From Sphingomonas sp. CCH9-E2 (GTDB taxonomy: Bacteria; Pseudomonadota; Alphaproteobacteria; Sphingomonadales; Sphingomonadaceae): a stretch of 33,973 nucleotides of DNA. Below the pieces are notes generated by a model, which had not been told where the DNA came from, did not search any database, and saw only the letters and a program-made list of their open reading frames with translations. This document shows, piece after piece, positions 16,465 through 24,146 of this stretch (positions within the stretch are counted from its first letter, which is position 1; the number at the start of each line of letters is the position of its first letter). The translations under genes and the position numbers were made by a program. The stretch is taken from positions 1 through 33,973 of the forward strand of contig NZ_LSJM01000006.1 in assembly GCF_001557215.1 (NCBI RefSeq), written 5' to 3'.

Positions 16465-17450
16465 TCCGGCAGCCCCATCGCGCCGCGCAGACCGGGAAGC
16501 CATTGCTTCTTCTCCTTGTCGTAAAATGGGAAGGTGTTGCTGTACGCCCAGCTGCACATGCCGATGTCCAGCGGGCCGAACGCGGCGGTGACCGCGCGGT
16601 GATAGGCGACGCGCTGCTCCAGGCTGGTCGTCGTGTGCGCGCCCGACTCCCCCATGAACGGCGTCTTGCCGGTGCGCGCGATATAGGCGCGGATCTTTTC
16701 GACATCGCGCTTCAGGCGCAGCACATCCTCGGCCGTTCCATAGGTGCGACCCAGCGGCGGGGCCGGGTTGACCCAGGTCGCGCCCTGATGGGTGAAGTCG
16801 AACGGCTCGTAATAGTGAAAGGTCGGAACGACATGGGGATCGTCGGGCAGCGGCAGCGTCGCCAGGCTATCGATCCCGCTCCAGAATTCGCCGCCGATGA
16901 TCACCGGCCGGTCCGGGTTGGTCGCGCGGATCGCCTTCAGCGCCGGGGTGATGACCGCGATCAGATTCTTGTTGTCGAACTTGTCGTGCGGCTCATTCTC
17001 GATTTCGAACCACACATGGTCGCGCGGCATGTCGGCAAAGCGCGCCGCGATCTGCCGCCACATCGCCGCCAGCTGCGGTGCGCTGCCCAGCGGATCCTTG
17101 TGAATCGCCTCGAAATGGTGGCTGTTGAGGATGACGTTGAGCCCGGCCGCGCGCGCCTGTTCGACGGCGGTGCGGATGCGCTTCATATAGGCGTCGTCGA
17201 TCTTGAAGTCCGGTCCCGGCCCGGCATGGGTGTCCCAGCGGACGGGCAGGCGCACGGTCTTGAACCCGGCCTTGGCGATGATCGCCATATCGTCATCGGC
17301 GAGCGGTTTGCCGCCCCAGGCGGACTCGGCCGGCGGCTCGAAGGTGTTGCCGATGTTGATGCAGATGCCGACTGGCAATTTGTCGGTGCGCGCGGGCGCG
17401 GCCTGCGGCGCGGCGGACAACAGGGCGGCAATCGCCAGCGGACCGATCAT
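16461..17450 (-). CDS. secreted GH5 endoglucanase-type glycosidase
   Basis: This 329-residue enzyme is a retaining (beta/alpha)8-barrel glycosidase, predicted to cleave beta-1,4-glucan, xyloglucan or a related hemicellulose backbone. The first 17-20 residues look like a signal peptide. The acid/base is Glu153 in EIENEP, the nucleophile Glu268 in FMGESGAH, and the conserved His pair HH111-112 follows VILNS. It heads the minus-strand operon of binding protein, epimerase and halogenase. A LacI-type operator lies 50 bases upstream of its ATG. The subfamily and real substrate cannot be settled by eye. Confidence 0.88.
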   Translation of the reverse strand: MIGPLAIAALLSAAPQAAPARTDKLPVGICINIGNTFEPPAESAWGGKPLADDDMAIIAKAGFKTVRLPVRWDTHAGPGPDFKIDDAYMKRIRTAVEQARAAGLNVILNSHHFEAIHKDPLGSAPQLAAMWRQIAARFADMPRDHVWFEIENEPHDKFDNKNLIAVITPALKAIRATNPDRPVIIGGEFWSGIDSLATLPLPDDPHVVPTFHYYEPFDFTHQGATWVNPAPPLGRTYGTAEDVLRLKRDVEKIRAYIARTGKTPFMGESGAHTTTSLEQRVAYHRAVTAAFGPLDIGMCSWAYSNTFPFYDKEKKQWLPGLRGAMGLPE

Positions 17451-17499
17451 GCATCTCTCCTCAAAGCTCCGGCCACTGACGGGCCGTGTTCGAGGTGAT

Positions 17500-17513
17500 T
17501 GGTAGCGCTATCA
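17500..17513. promoter_or_regulatory. LacI-type operator upstream of GH5 operon
   Basis: Read on the minus strand this is TGATAGCGCTACCA, an inverted repeat around TAGCGCTA (17503-17510). It is 50 bases before the GH5 start. TTGATAGCGCTA is shared exactly with 6229-6240. It differs at one position from the Caulobacter xylX operator as I recall it (TGTTAGCGCTACCA). The position near the promoter suits a repressor. Confidence 0.8.
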
Positions 17514-17556
17514 AACAACGCCGGTCAATCGGGGTTTTGTGCGCGTCTGACTGCGC

Positions 17557-18720
17557 TCAGGCGAGCCGTTTCGCGCCAGCTTCGCGCAACGCCGCGATGC
17601 TGGGAAATCCGTCGACCGCCATCAGCAGATCGGCCTCGGCGAGGATCGATCGCAGCACATGCGCCGCCCCCTCGGCACCGCCGAGCGCGAGGCCGTAGCA
17701 ATAGGGGCGGCCCACGCCGACCGCAGTCGCGCCCAGCGCCAGCGCCTTGGCGACGTCGCTGCCCGACCGGATGCCCGAATCGAACAGCACCGGCACATCG
17801 CCCGCCGCAGCGACGACATCGGGCAACAGGTCGATCGCCGCGATTCCGCCATTGGCCTGACGTCCGCCATGGTTGGAGCAATAGATGCCGTCCGCCCCCG
17901 CATCGATCGCGCGGCGCGCATCGTCGGGGTGACAGATACCCTTGAGCACGATCGGCAATTTCGTCAGCGACCGCAGCCACGGCATGTCGGCCCAGGTCAG
18001 CACGCGCCCGAAGGTCGCGGCCCAGGTCATCACCGCCGCGCGCGGATCCTCCGCCACGGGTTTGGCCAGCATCGCCTGAAAGCGCGGATCGGACCAATAG
18101 TTGGACAGGACATGCCCGCGCAGCTGCGGGAAATTCGCGGTGTTGAGGTCGCGCGGCCGCCAGCCGGTGACCCAGGTGTCGAGCGTGACGACGATCGCCT
18201 TGTACCCCGCCGCCTCGGCCCGGCTGACCAGGCTCGCTGCGAGTTCGGGGTCCTTGGGCGTGTAAAGCTGGAACATCCCCGGCGTGTCGCCCGTCGCGGC
18301 GGCGACGTCCTCCAGCGGATCGTTGGTCAGCGTCGAGACGGTGAGCGGCACGCCGGTCATCGCGGCGGCGCGCGCGGCGGCGATGTCGCCATGCCCGTCC
18401 TGCGCGCACATGCCCGCCACCCCGACCGGGGCCATGAACAAAGGGGAGGGGAGCCTCATCCCGAACAGCTCGACCGACAGGTCGCGGACCGAGCAATCGA
18501 CCATCATCCGCGGCACGATGCCCCAATGGCGGAAGGCGTCGGCATTGGCGCGCTGTGTCTGCTCGTCGCCGCACCCGCCCTGAACATAGGACAGCAGCGA
18601 CGGCGCCATCGCCGCCGCAGCGCGCTGCTCGAGGCTGGTGAAATCGACCGGGATCGTCGGCACCACGCCCTGCAGCCCCGCGCCATAGATCGCATGCTGA
18701 TAGTCGCCATAATGCGGCAT
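17557..18720 (-). CDS. FMN-dependent alpha-hydroxy-acid oxidase (lactate 2-monooxygenase-like)
   Basis: This 387-residue protein is predicted to oxidise an L-2-hydroxy acid such as L-lactate with FMN in the cytoplasm. FMN and active-site features are APVGVAGM near 97-104, QLYTPKD near 151-157, the flavin-contacting Lys260 in VLKGI, the base His284 in SNHGGRQ with Arg287, and the phosphate-binding DSGIRSGSDV. Length and the long loop in the middle fit lactate 2-monooxygenases. I chose ATG at 18720, preceded by GGGAGGG; the frame is open to 18945. It stands alone on its strand, with a divergent YCII gene upstream. The true substrate is uncertain. Confidence 0.82.
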   Translation of the reverse strand: MPHYGDYQHAIYGAGLQGVVPTIPVDFTSLEQRAAAAMAPSLLSYVQGGCGDEQTQRANADAFRHWGIVPRMMVDCSVRDLSVELFGMRLPSPLFMAPVGVAGMCAQDGHGDIAAARAAAMTGVPLTVSTLTNDPLEDVAAATGDTPGMFQLYTPKDPELAASLVSRAEAAGYKAIVVTLDTWVTGWRPRDLNTANFPQLRGHVLSNYWSDPRFQAMLAKPVAEDPRAAVMTWAATFGRVLTWADMPWLRSLTKLPIVLKGICHPDDARRAIDAGADGIYCSNHGGRQANGGIAAIDLLPDVVAAAGDVPVLFDSGIRSGSDVAKALALGATAVGVGRPYCYGLALGGAEGAAHVLRSILAEADLLMAVDGFPSIAALREAGAKRLA

Positions 18721-18939
18721 CGCGTTCCCTCCCGGTCTGTTCTCTTGTGCGATATGGTCGGCATCCGAACCCCAATAGGCAACCGAATTTGTCGGCCCAT
18801 GATCGACAAAAAAATCGGCCATGGATGCCGAACTGTCGAAATGCGTCTCGCTCGATGCACATGGGGTTGAGCGGCAAGCGCCGCTTGTCCATCGACACCG
18901 GGTCGCTGGGCGTACATCCTTGGACGGAAGGTGACCGAC

Positions 18940-19299
18940 ATGCACTATATGCTGCTATTCTACGAAACGGCGGACGAGCAGGCCAAGCGCACCGATCCCG
19001 CGCACGCAGAAACCTATTGGGGCGGCTGGACCGCCTATATGGGCGCAATTGCCCAGAGCGGAGCGATGGTTAGCGGCAATGGCCTGCAACCCCCCGAACT
19101 CGGCACCACCCTGCGGGTCGAAGGCGGCACGCGGCACGTCGCCGACGGTCCGTTCGCAGACACGAAGGAGATGCTAGGCGGCTATGTGATCCTGGATGTT
19201 TCGGATCTCGATGCGGCGCTTGACTGGGCGGCCCGTGCGCCCTGCGTTACCGCCGGATCGGTCGAGATTCGGCCCGTTCTCTCACCCCCGTCCGGCTAA
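18940..19299 (+). CDS. YCII-family (DGPF motif) protein
   Basis: This 119-residue ferredoxin-like-fold protein begins HYMLLFYET and carries the family motif DGPFADTKE at about residues 69-77. No catalytic role is established for most members. It overlaps the following ECF sigma factor gene by one base (TAATG). ECF42-type sigma factors are known to be encoded with DGPF proteins and are thought to act with them. ATG at 18940 has a better-spaced purine-rich site (GGACGGAAGG, 18922-18931) than the in-frame GTG at 18931, which would sit on top of it. Confidence 0.85.
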   Translation: MHYMLLFYETADEQAKRTDPAHAETYWGGWTAYMGAIAQSGAMVSGNGLQPPELGTTLRVEGGTRHVADGPFADTKEMLGGYVILDVSDLDAALDWAARAPCVTAGSVEIRPVLSPPSG

Positions 19300-20537
19300 T
19301 GGACGCTGCGCGCCGCGACGTTGCTGCTCAGGCAACTGTGGCGGCGCGCGATTCCTATGGAAAATTGCTCGCGATCCTGGCAGCGCGGACGCGGGACATC
19401 ACCGCCGCCGAAGACGCACTTGCCGATGCATTCGCGGCAGCGCTCGTCCAATGGCCGCGCGACGGTGTCCCTGCCAATCCGACCGGTTGGCTGCTCACGG
19501 TCGCACGGCGCAGCGCGGGACGCGCGATGGGGCGGTCGCAAACGGTCGAGCGCGGAGCGGAAACCGCACGCCTGCTGCACGACGAACGGGTCGATTCCGC
19601 TGTGACCGATTATGGGGACGACCGGCTCAAGCTCATGTTCGTGTGCACCCATCCCGCGATCGCGCAGGATATCCAGGCGCCGCTGATGCTCCAGACGGTG
19701 TTGGGCCTAGACGCTGCGCGCGTCGCGGCGTCCTTTCTGGTCTCCGCGCCATCGATGGGGCAGCGGCTGGTCCGCGCGAAGCGACGCATCCGCGATGCCG
19801 GAATCGCCTTTGTCATCCCCGATCCGGAAGACATTCCCGAGCGCTTGTCCGCAGTCCTTGCCGCGATCTACGCTGCTTACGGAACTGCGTGGGAGGATGT
19901 TGCGGGTGCCGACCCAAGGCTTATCGGTCTTGCCGAAGAGGCGATCTGGCTAGCGCGATTGACGGTCCAGCTGGCACCCGATCAGCCCGAAGCGCTCGGG
20001 TTGCTCTCGATGATGCTGCATTGCGAAGCGCGCCGCGCCGCGCGGCGCGATGCCGAGGGGCGCTTCGTCGCGTTTGGTCGGCAGGACACATCCTTATGGT
20101 CGCGCGACGTGATCATGGAAGCTGAAGGGCTGCTCCGCGCGGCCGCACGGCTGGGCGTGCCCGGGCGGTTCCAGACCGAGGCAGCCATCCAATCGCTGCA
20201 CGCCCAGCAGTGCATCACCGGCGAGCGCCTGACCGGCCCGCTGGTGCGGCTCTATGATGTCCTCGCCAACTTCGCGCCGACCACAGGCGTGCTGGTGGCG
20301 CGCGCCGTTGCCGTTGCGGAAGCAGGCGATCCCGCCGCAGCCCTGCACCTGCTGGACGATATCGATGGCGCGAGATCGTATCAGCCCTGGTGGGCGGCGC
20401 GCGCACGGATCTTGTGGCTTTCGGATCAGCCCGACGCGGCCCACGCAGCTGCGGTCAGGGCGTCAGGTCTCAGCAGCGACCCCAGCATTCGGCGATTTCT
20501 ACTGGAAGGCGGATATGGCGACCCATCGAGCCGCTGA
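19299..20537 (+). CDS. ECF42-type RNA polymerase sigma factor with C-terminal extension
   Basis: This 412-residue protein has a sigma-70 region 2-like N-terminus (about residues 15-75, with AEDALADAFAAALVQW and NPTGWLLTVARR) and a region 4 helix-turn-helix (about 125-170). A long alpha-helical C-terminal part (about 180-412) with TPR-like stretches such as VARAVAVAEAGDPAAALHLL follows. This architecture is that of ECF42 (DUF6596-bearing) sigma factors, which have no clear anti-sigma factor and are coded with DGPF proteins. The coupled DGPF gene just upstream fits. The trigger and target promoters cannot be read from the window. Confidence 0.88.
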   Translation: MDAARRDVAAQATVAARDSYGKLLAILAARTRDITAAEDALADAFAAALVQWPRDGVPANPTGWLLTVARRSAGRAMGRSQTVERGAETARLLHDERVDSAVTDYGDDRLKLMFVCTHPAIAQDIQAPLMLQTVLGLDAARVAASFLVSAPSMGQRLVRAKRRIRDAGIAFVIPDPEDIPERLSAVLAAIYAAYGTAWEDVAGADPRLIGLAEEAIWLARLTVQLAPDQPEALGLLSMMLHCEARRAARRDAEGRFVAFGRQDTSLWSRDVIMEAEGLLRAAARLGVPGRFQTEAAIQSLHAQQCITGERLTGPLVRLYDVLANFAPTTGVLVARAVAVAEAGDPAAALHLLDDIDGARSYQPWWAARARILWLSDQPDAAHAAAVRASGLSSDPSIRRFLLEGGYGDPSSR

Positions 20538-20565
20538 GGCCGCAAATAGAACGACATAGGGTATC

Positions 20566-20642
20566 TGGCGCGCCCGGCAGGATTCGAACCTGCGGCCCCA
20601 AGCTTAGAAGGCTCGTGCTCTATCCATCTGAGCTACGGGCGC
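20566..20642 (-). tRNA. tRNA-Arg (anticodon TCT), CCA encoded
   Basis: The reverse strand folds into a full cloverleaf. The acceptor stem GCGCCCG pairs with CGGGCGC, the D-arm is GCTC...GAGC, and the anticodon stem CGAGC/GCTTG holds loop CTTCTAA with anticodon TCT. The T-arm is GCAGG-TTCGAAT-CCTGC. The discriminator is G and the terminal CCA (plus-strand TGG at 20566-20568) is encoded in the DNA. It reads AGA codons, which are rare in such GC-rich genomes. Confidence 0.97.
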
Positions 20643-20664
20643 GCATGCTGGACCCGTTAGCGCA

Positions 20665-20684
20665 TGTTTCAGCAAGCTGAAACA
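20665..20684. other. perfect 8-bp hairpin between tRNA-Arg and yhhQ
   Basis: TGTTTCAG (20665-20672) and CTGAAACA (20677-20684) form a perfect stem with a CAAG loop. It lies 22 bases before the mature tRNA 5-prime end and about 90 bases before yhhQ. No T-tract follows on either strand. It may be part of the yhhQ leader or an operator; no riboswitch pattern is recognised. Confidence 0.5.
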
Positions 20685-20771
20685 GCTTCGGGCGGTGCCG
20701 CCTCAAACCGGCGCGGATTGCGCGGGCCGCAAACCGCGATCATAGTCCTCTCCAGCAATCGGGGGAATGCG

Positions 20772-21518
20772 ATGAGCGACGGGGCAGGACCGGCACGGAT
20801 CAACGCGGCGCAGGTCGCGGGCGGGCATTTCCGCTATTATGACTACGTAATGGCGGCGTTCGTCGCGATCCTGCTGCTGTCCAACGTCCTCGGCGCGGGC
20901 AAGGTGGCGCAGATCTGGATCCCGGTCTGGGAGGTGTGGTGGCCGTTCGGGGCGGGCATCCTGTTCTTCCCGATCTCCTACATCATCGGCGACGTGCTGA
21001 CCGAGGTGTATGGCTATGCCCGTGCGCGCCGCGTGATCTGGGCCGGGTTCGTCGCGACCCTGTTCATGGCGTTCATGTCGTGGGTCGTCGTCGCGCTGCC
21101 CCCCGCGCCCGACTGGACCAACCAGCCCGCCTATGAAGCGATCTTTGGCCAGGTGCCGCGCATCGTGCTCGCTTCGGTCGTCGCCTTCTGGGCCGGGGAG
21201 TTCGTCAATTCCTTCGTACTGGCCAAGATGAAGATCTGGACCAAGGGCAAGCATCTGTGGGCGCGCACGATTGGGTCGACCGTTGTCGGGCAGGGGGTGG
21301 ACAGCCTGATCTTCTACCCGCTCGCCTTCTGGGGCGCGGCCGGCTGGACCAACGATCTGGTGCTCAAGGTGCTGGTGACACAATGGGTGCTCAAGGTGAG
21401 CTGGGAGGTGATCCTGACCCCCGTCACCTATGCCGTGGTCGGATTCCTCAAGCGGCGCGAAGGCGTGGACGTATTCGACGAGGGCACCGACTTCACCCCG
21501 TTCCGCACGCGCGTCTGA
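20772..21518 (+). CDS. yhhQ: queuosine precursor transporter, YhhQ family
   Basis: This 248-residue inner-membrane protein is predicted to import a queuosine precursor (preQ0 or preQ1). Several hydrophobic helices are visible, including VMAAFVAILLLSNVLGAG, VIWAGFVATLFMAFMSWVVVA and a C-terminal TQWVLKVSWEVILTPVTYAVVGF. The motifs SYIIGDVLTEVYGYARAR and GEFVNSFVLAKMKIW are typical of the family. ATG at 20772 has a GGGGGAA ribosome-binding site; the frame opens earlier at 20664 but that part lies over a hairpin and looks non-coding. It is followed 4 bases later by a small membrane-protein gene. Confidence 0.9.
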   Translation: MSDGAGPARINAAQVAGGHFRYYDYVMAAFVAILLLSNVLGAGKVAQIWIPVWEVWWPFGAGILFFPISYIIGDVLTEVYGYARARRVIWAGFVATLFMAFMSWVVVALPPAPDWTNQPAYEAIFGQVPRIVLASVVAFWAGEFVNSFVLAKMKIWTKGKHLWARTIGSTVVGQGVDSLIFYPLAFWGAAGWTNDLVLKVLVTQWVLKVSWEVILTPVTYAVVGFLKRREGVDVFDEGTDFTPFRTRV

Positions 21519-21522
21519 CCCC

Positions 21523-21873
21523 ATGCTCGACCTGTTCAGACAGGCAAAGGGATGGCTGGTCGACTGGTCCGGGCTCGCGCGCGACGGTTTGCACGTCCAT
21601 GTCGGGCTGCTGGTCTTCTTCGGTGCCGCGCTGATCTTCCGCTGGCCCCTGCGCAGCTGGAAGCCATGGGCCGTGGCACTGGCGGTCACGCTGGCGGGTG
21701 AGGCCTGGGATATCCGCGACACGCTCGCGGCCGGGGGGCGGGTGCGGTTCGACTATAACTGGCAGGATATCTGGAACACGATGCTGTGGCCCAGCGCGAT
21801 CCTGATCCTCGCGCGCACGACGCGGCTGTTTGGACCCCGTAGCGCCGACGCGACGCCATCCGATCACGCCTAG
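21523..21873 (+). CDS. small membrane protein of unknown function
   Basis: This 116-residue protein has two to three hydrophobic stretches (HVGLLVFFGAALIF, WAVALAVTLAGEAW and MLWPSAILILA). Conserved-looking charged spots are AGEAWDIRD near residues 60-68 and DYNWQDIWNTMLWP near 77-90, reminiscent of VanZ-like small membrane proteins, but the match is weak. It begins 4 bases after the yhhQ stop and is probably co-transcribed. Function not recognised. Confidence 0.7.
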   Translation: MLDLFRQAKGWLVDWSGLARDGLHVHVGLLVFFGAALIFRWPLRSWKPWAVALAVTLAGEAWDIRDTLAAGGRVRFDYNWQDIWNTMLWPSAILILARTTRLFGPRSADATPSDHA

Positions 21874-21874
21874 T

Positions 21875-21888
21875 TTGACAAACCGCAA
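21875..21888. promoter_or_regulatory. possible FNR-type box upstream of small membrane gene
   Basis: TTGACAAACCGCAA has the FNR spacing (TTGA-C, four bases, xGCAA) with a good left half and an imperfect right half. It lies 53 bases before the ATG at 21941. The FNR-type regulator gene itself is next door (22403-23104). The imperfect right half keeps confidence low. Confidence 0.35.
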
Positions 21889-21940
21889 AGCGGGCCTGCG
21901 CTAACCGCTGCATCGTCGCTCCCGACAAAGGAGACCGACG

Positions 21941-22345
21941 ATGAACATGCCGCTGCACCAGACCGCATTTGTTCAGGCGACGCCGATGCCGCGTACCCGC
22001 GGCGCACACGTGTTCGACCTGCACCCGGCGCTGCATGTCGGGGTGTTCGCTGGCTTCTTCGCCTATCTCGGCATCATGTGGGCGGCGTTCGGGGAGAAGG
22101 GGCTGGCGATCCCCTTCGTGATCTTCGGCGTCTTCCTCGCCGCTGCTTTCGTGGTCCCCGCCTGGTGGGCGCGGGTGGCACCGGGCGAGGGGCGCGCGCC
22201 CAGCTTCGCCGATTTCGCCGAACATGGGCTGCCGACCGGATCGGGTCATCTCGGTGCCGGCGGCGCGACCGTCCAGGTGATGATCATGCCGGTCATGCTG
22301 ATGATCTGGGGCCTGATCGTTGCCGTGATCCGCTTCTCGGTCTGA
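21941..22345 (+). CDS. small membrane protein of unknown function
   Basis: This 134-residue protein has a polar first 35 residues, two adjacent hydrophobic helices (LHVGVFAGFFAYLGIMWAAF and LAIPFVIFGVFLAAAFVVPAWW), a polar linker with FADFAEHGLPTGSGH, and a last helix MIMPVMLMIWGLIVAVIRF. An AAAGGAG ribosome-binding site lies at 21925-21931. A possible FNR-type box is upstream and a strong hairpin terminator follows. No known family is recognised; position near an oxygen regulator suggests a respiratory or redox-related role, which is inference only. Confidence 0.78.
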   Translation: MNMPLHQTAFVQATPMPRTRGAHVFDLHPALHVGVFAGFFAYLGIMWAAFGEKGLAIPFVIFGVFLAAAFVVPAWWARVAPGEGRAPSFADFAEHGLPTGSGHLGAGGATVQVMIMPVMLMIWGLIVAVIRFSV

Positions 22346-22365
22346 ATACGAACCCTCACCTCACA

Positions 22366-22398
22366 GCGGGCGAGCCCCCGGGTTCGCCCGCACTTTTT
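22366..22398 (+). terminator. rho-independent terminator after 134-residue membrane protein gene
   Basis: An 11-bp GC-rich stem (22366-22376 with 22381-22391, one G-T pair) with a 4-base loop is followed by five T residues at 22394-22398. It ends the plus-strand unit and lies just before the convergent FNR-type gene stop at 22403. On the minus strand no T-tract follows. Confidence 0.88.
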
Positions 22399-22402
22399 GC
22401 GT

Positions 22403-23104
22403 TCAGGCCGAGGCGAGGTCGTCCAGCGCGTCGCGGTCACAAATCGCGATGCCGTGGCTGCCTTGCCGCGCGATGATGCCGGCGTCCTCCAGCGCGGTGA
22501 GCGTGCGGCTGACCGTCTCGATCGTGATACCGAGCAACTGCGCCATCTCGCCGCGCGTCAACGGCAGGTCGAAGCTGTCGGCATCGTGGCACGGTGCCGG
22601 ACTCGCCGCTCGCGCAAAGGCCAGGATTAGCGCCGCGACACGCCCTTTCGCCTGGCGCTTCGAAATCAGGTCGATCAGTGCGCGGCTCTCGTCCAGCTCG
22701 CGGCTGACTTCAGCCAGCAGGCGCCGGGCGAGCGCCGGGCGCGCATCGCTGAGCGCAGCGACATGCGATGCCGGGAACAGGCACGCCTCGCTGTCAGTCA
22801 GCGCGGTAACGTGCAGCGTCGCGGTCGGCGCGAACAGCTGGCCGAGCATGCCCGCCGGGTGGACCAAGGCGACGATCCGCTCGGTCCCGTCGCGGTCGAT
22901 CGTCGACATCTTCGCCGCGCCGCGCGTCAGGGTCGCGCAGACTGTCGCGCTATCGCCCGCCGCGACGATCGTCTCGCCGCGCGCATAGCGGCGGTGGTGC
23001 CCGATCCGCGCGAGTTCGCCGCGATCCTCGGGCGACAGGGCCGAGCAGACCGCGCGATCGGCCACTGGACAGGTGTCGCAAACGATCGGGGCCGGGCCGC
23101 TCAC
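22403..23104 (-). CDS. fnrL: FNR/FnrL-type oxygen-responsive transcriptional regulator (Crp-Fnr family)
   Basis: This 233-residue regulator is predicted to sense oxygen with a 4Fe-4S cluster and to control genes for low-oxygen growth. The cysteines are Cys9, Cys12, Cys20 (C-x2-C-x7-C) and Cys108, the arrangement of alphaproteobacterial FnrL. A cyclic-nucleotide-like beta-roll fills the first half, and the helix-turn-helix MAQLLGITIETVSRTL has the E-x2-SR recognition residues of FNR. I chose GTG at 23104, five bases after the purQ stop; an ATG at 23164 would overlap purQ by 56 bases. It may be co-transcribed with purS-purQ. Confidence 0.88.
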   Translation of the reverse strand: MSGPAPIVCDTCPVADRAVCSALSPEDRGELARIGHHRRYARGETIVAAGDSATVCATLTRGAAKMSTIDRDGTERIVALVHPAGMLGQLFAPTATLHVTALTDSEACLFPASHVAALSDARPALARRLLAEVSRELDESRALIDLISKRQAKGRVAALILAFARAASPAPCHDADSFDLPLTRGEMAQLLGITIETVSRTLTALEDAGIIARQGSHGIAICDRDALDDLASA

Positions 23105-23108
23105 CGCC

Positions 23109-23774
23109 TCACGCCACCGCTTCGAGCAGCCCTTCGAACAGGCGGCGGCCGTCGCTGCCACCATGCGCGGCTTCGATCTTGCGTTCGGGGTGCGGCATCA
23201 TGCCCAGCACATTGCCGCCGGCATTGACGATGCCGGCGATCTGGCGCGCGCTGCCATTGACGTCGCTGGCATAGCGGAACGCGACGCGCCCCTCGCCCTC
23301 GAGCTGGTCGAGCGTGGCGGCATCGGCGAAGTAATTGCCGTCATGATGCGCGACCGGGATCGAGATCGTCTCCCCCGCATCATAGCGGCTGGTGAAGATC
23401 GACTGGCTGTTCTCGACGGTCAGCGCGACATCGCGGCACACGAAGTTGAGGCCCGAATTGCGCATCAGCGCGCCGGGCAGCAGGCCGGTTTCGGTCAGCA
23501 CCTGGAACCCGTTGCAGATGCCGATCACCGGCACCCCGCGATTTGCCGCATCGACCACCGCTCGAACCACTGGCGAGCGCGCAGCAATCGCGCCGCAGCG
23601 CAGATAATCGCCGTACGAAAACCCGCCCGGCAGCGCGATCAGGCCAAGGCCGTCCGGCAATTCGCTCTCGCCATGCCAGACCATCGCCGGCTTGGTCCCG
23701 GTCACGCTCTCGATCGCTACCGCCAGGTCGCGGTCGCAGTTCGATCCGGGAAAGACGATGACGGCGGTTTTCAC
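23109..23774 (-). CDS. purQ: phosphoribosylformylglycinamidine synthase, glutaminase subunit
   Basis: This 221-residue class I glutamine amidotransferase supplies ammonia to the PurL synthase in step four of purine synthesis. The nucleophile is Cys87 in GICNGFQ, and the His-Glu pair lies in the C-terminal PHPER. The start [11 protein letters not shown] region and the [10 protein letters not shown] segment are characteristic. The GTG start at 23774 overlaps the purS stop in GTGA, so the two are translationally coupled. purL, the partner subunit, is not in this window. Confidence 0.96.
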   Translation of the reverse strand: MKTAVIVFPGSNCDRDLAVAIESVTGTKPAMVWHGESELPDGLGLIALPGGFSYGDYLRCGAIAARSPVVRAVVDAANRGVPVIGICNGFQVLTETGLLPGALMRNSGLNFVCRDVALTVENSQSIFTSRYDAGETISIPVAHHDGNYFADAATLDQLEGEGRVAFRYASDVNGSARQIAGIVNAGGNVLGMMPHPERKIEAAHGGSDGRRLFEGLLEAVA

Positions 23775-24001
23775 TGCTTTTCCACCCGATAGTTTTCGAT
23801 CACCGTGTTCGCGAGCAGCTTCTGGCACATCGCGTCGATGTCCGCGTCGCTGGTGTCGTCGGCGACATCCAGTTCGATCAGCTTGCCGACGCGTGCCTCG
23901 CCGACACCGGCAAAGCCGAGCGAGCCCAGCGCGTGTTCGATCGCCTTGCCCTGCGGGTCCAGCACGCCGTTCTTGAGGGTGACGACGATGCGCAGCTTCA
24001 T
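23771..24001 (-). CDS. purS: phosphoribosylformylglycinamidine synthase subunit PurS
   Basis: This 76-residue small subunit bridges PurQ and PurL in the three-part FGAM synthase. The pattern [19 protein letters not shown] near the N-terminus and a C-terminal [13 protein letters not shown] are diagnostic, and the length is typical. It is followed by purQ with a 4-base overlap. Upstream is a 145-base spacer shared with a divergent small membrane-protein gene. Confidence 0.96.
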   Translation of the reverse strand: MKLRIVVTLKNGVLDPQGKAIEHALGSLGFAGVGEARVGKLIELDVADDTSDADIDAMCQKLLANTVIENYRVEKQ

Positions 24002-24146
24002 GGGGATTCCTCCGGGGATTTGCCGCGCCCTATGGGCCGATGCGCGTTCGGGTTCAAGATTTCATCGCCCATTTACCGCTGCGCGCAACACTCGGCCCTG
24101 CCGAGTCGCCATCGTCAAGGCGCGCCCGGCATGGAGTAAAGGCGTC

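Noticed and set aside
17659..18870. 403-residue plus-strand open frame antisense to the hydroxy-acid oxidase
   Set aside because: Arg/His-rich composition and no motif; the minus-strand FMN enzyme is well supported.
20566..20642. tRNA-Arg as an island integration site
   Set aside because: No integrase and no direct repeat of the tRNA 3-prime end were seen in the window, and flanking genes look like core genes.
20643..20771. preQ1 riboswitch upstream of the queuosine transporter
   Set aside because: There is a hairpin but none of the expected A-rich tail or conserved preQ1 aptamer bases.
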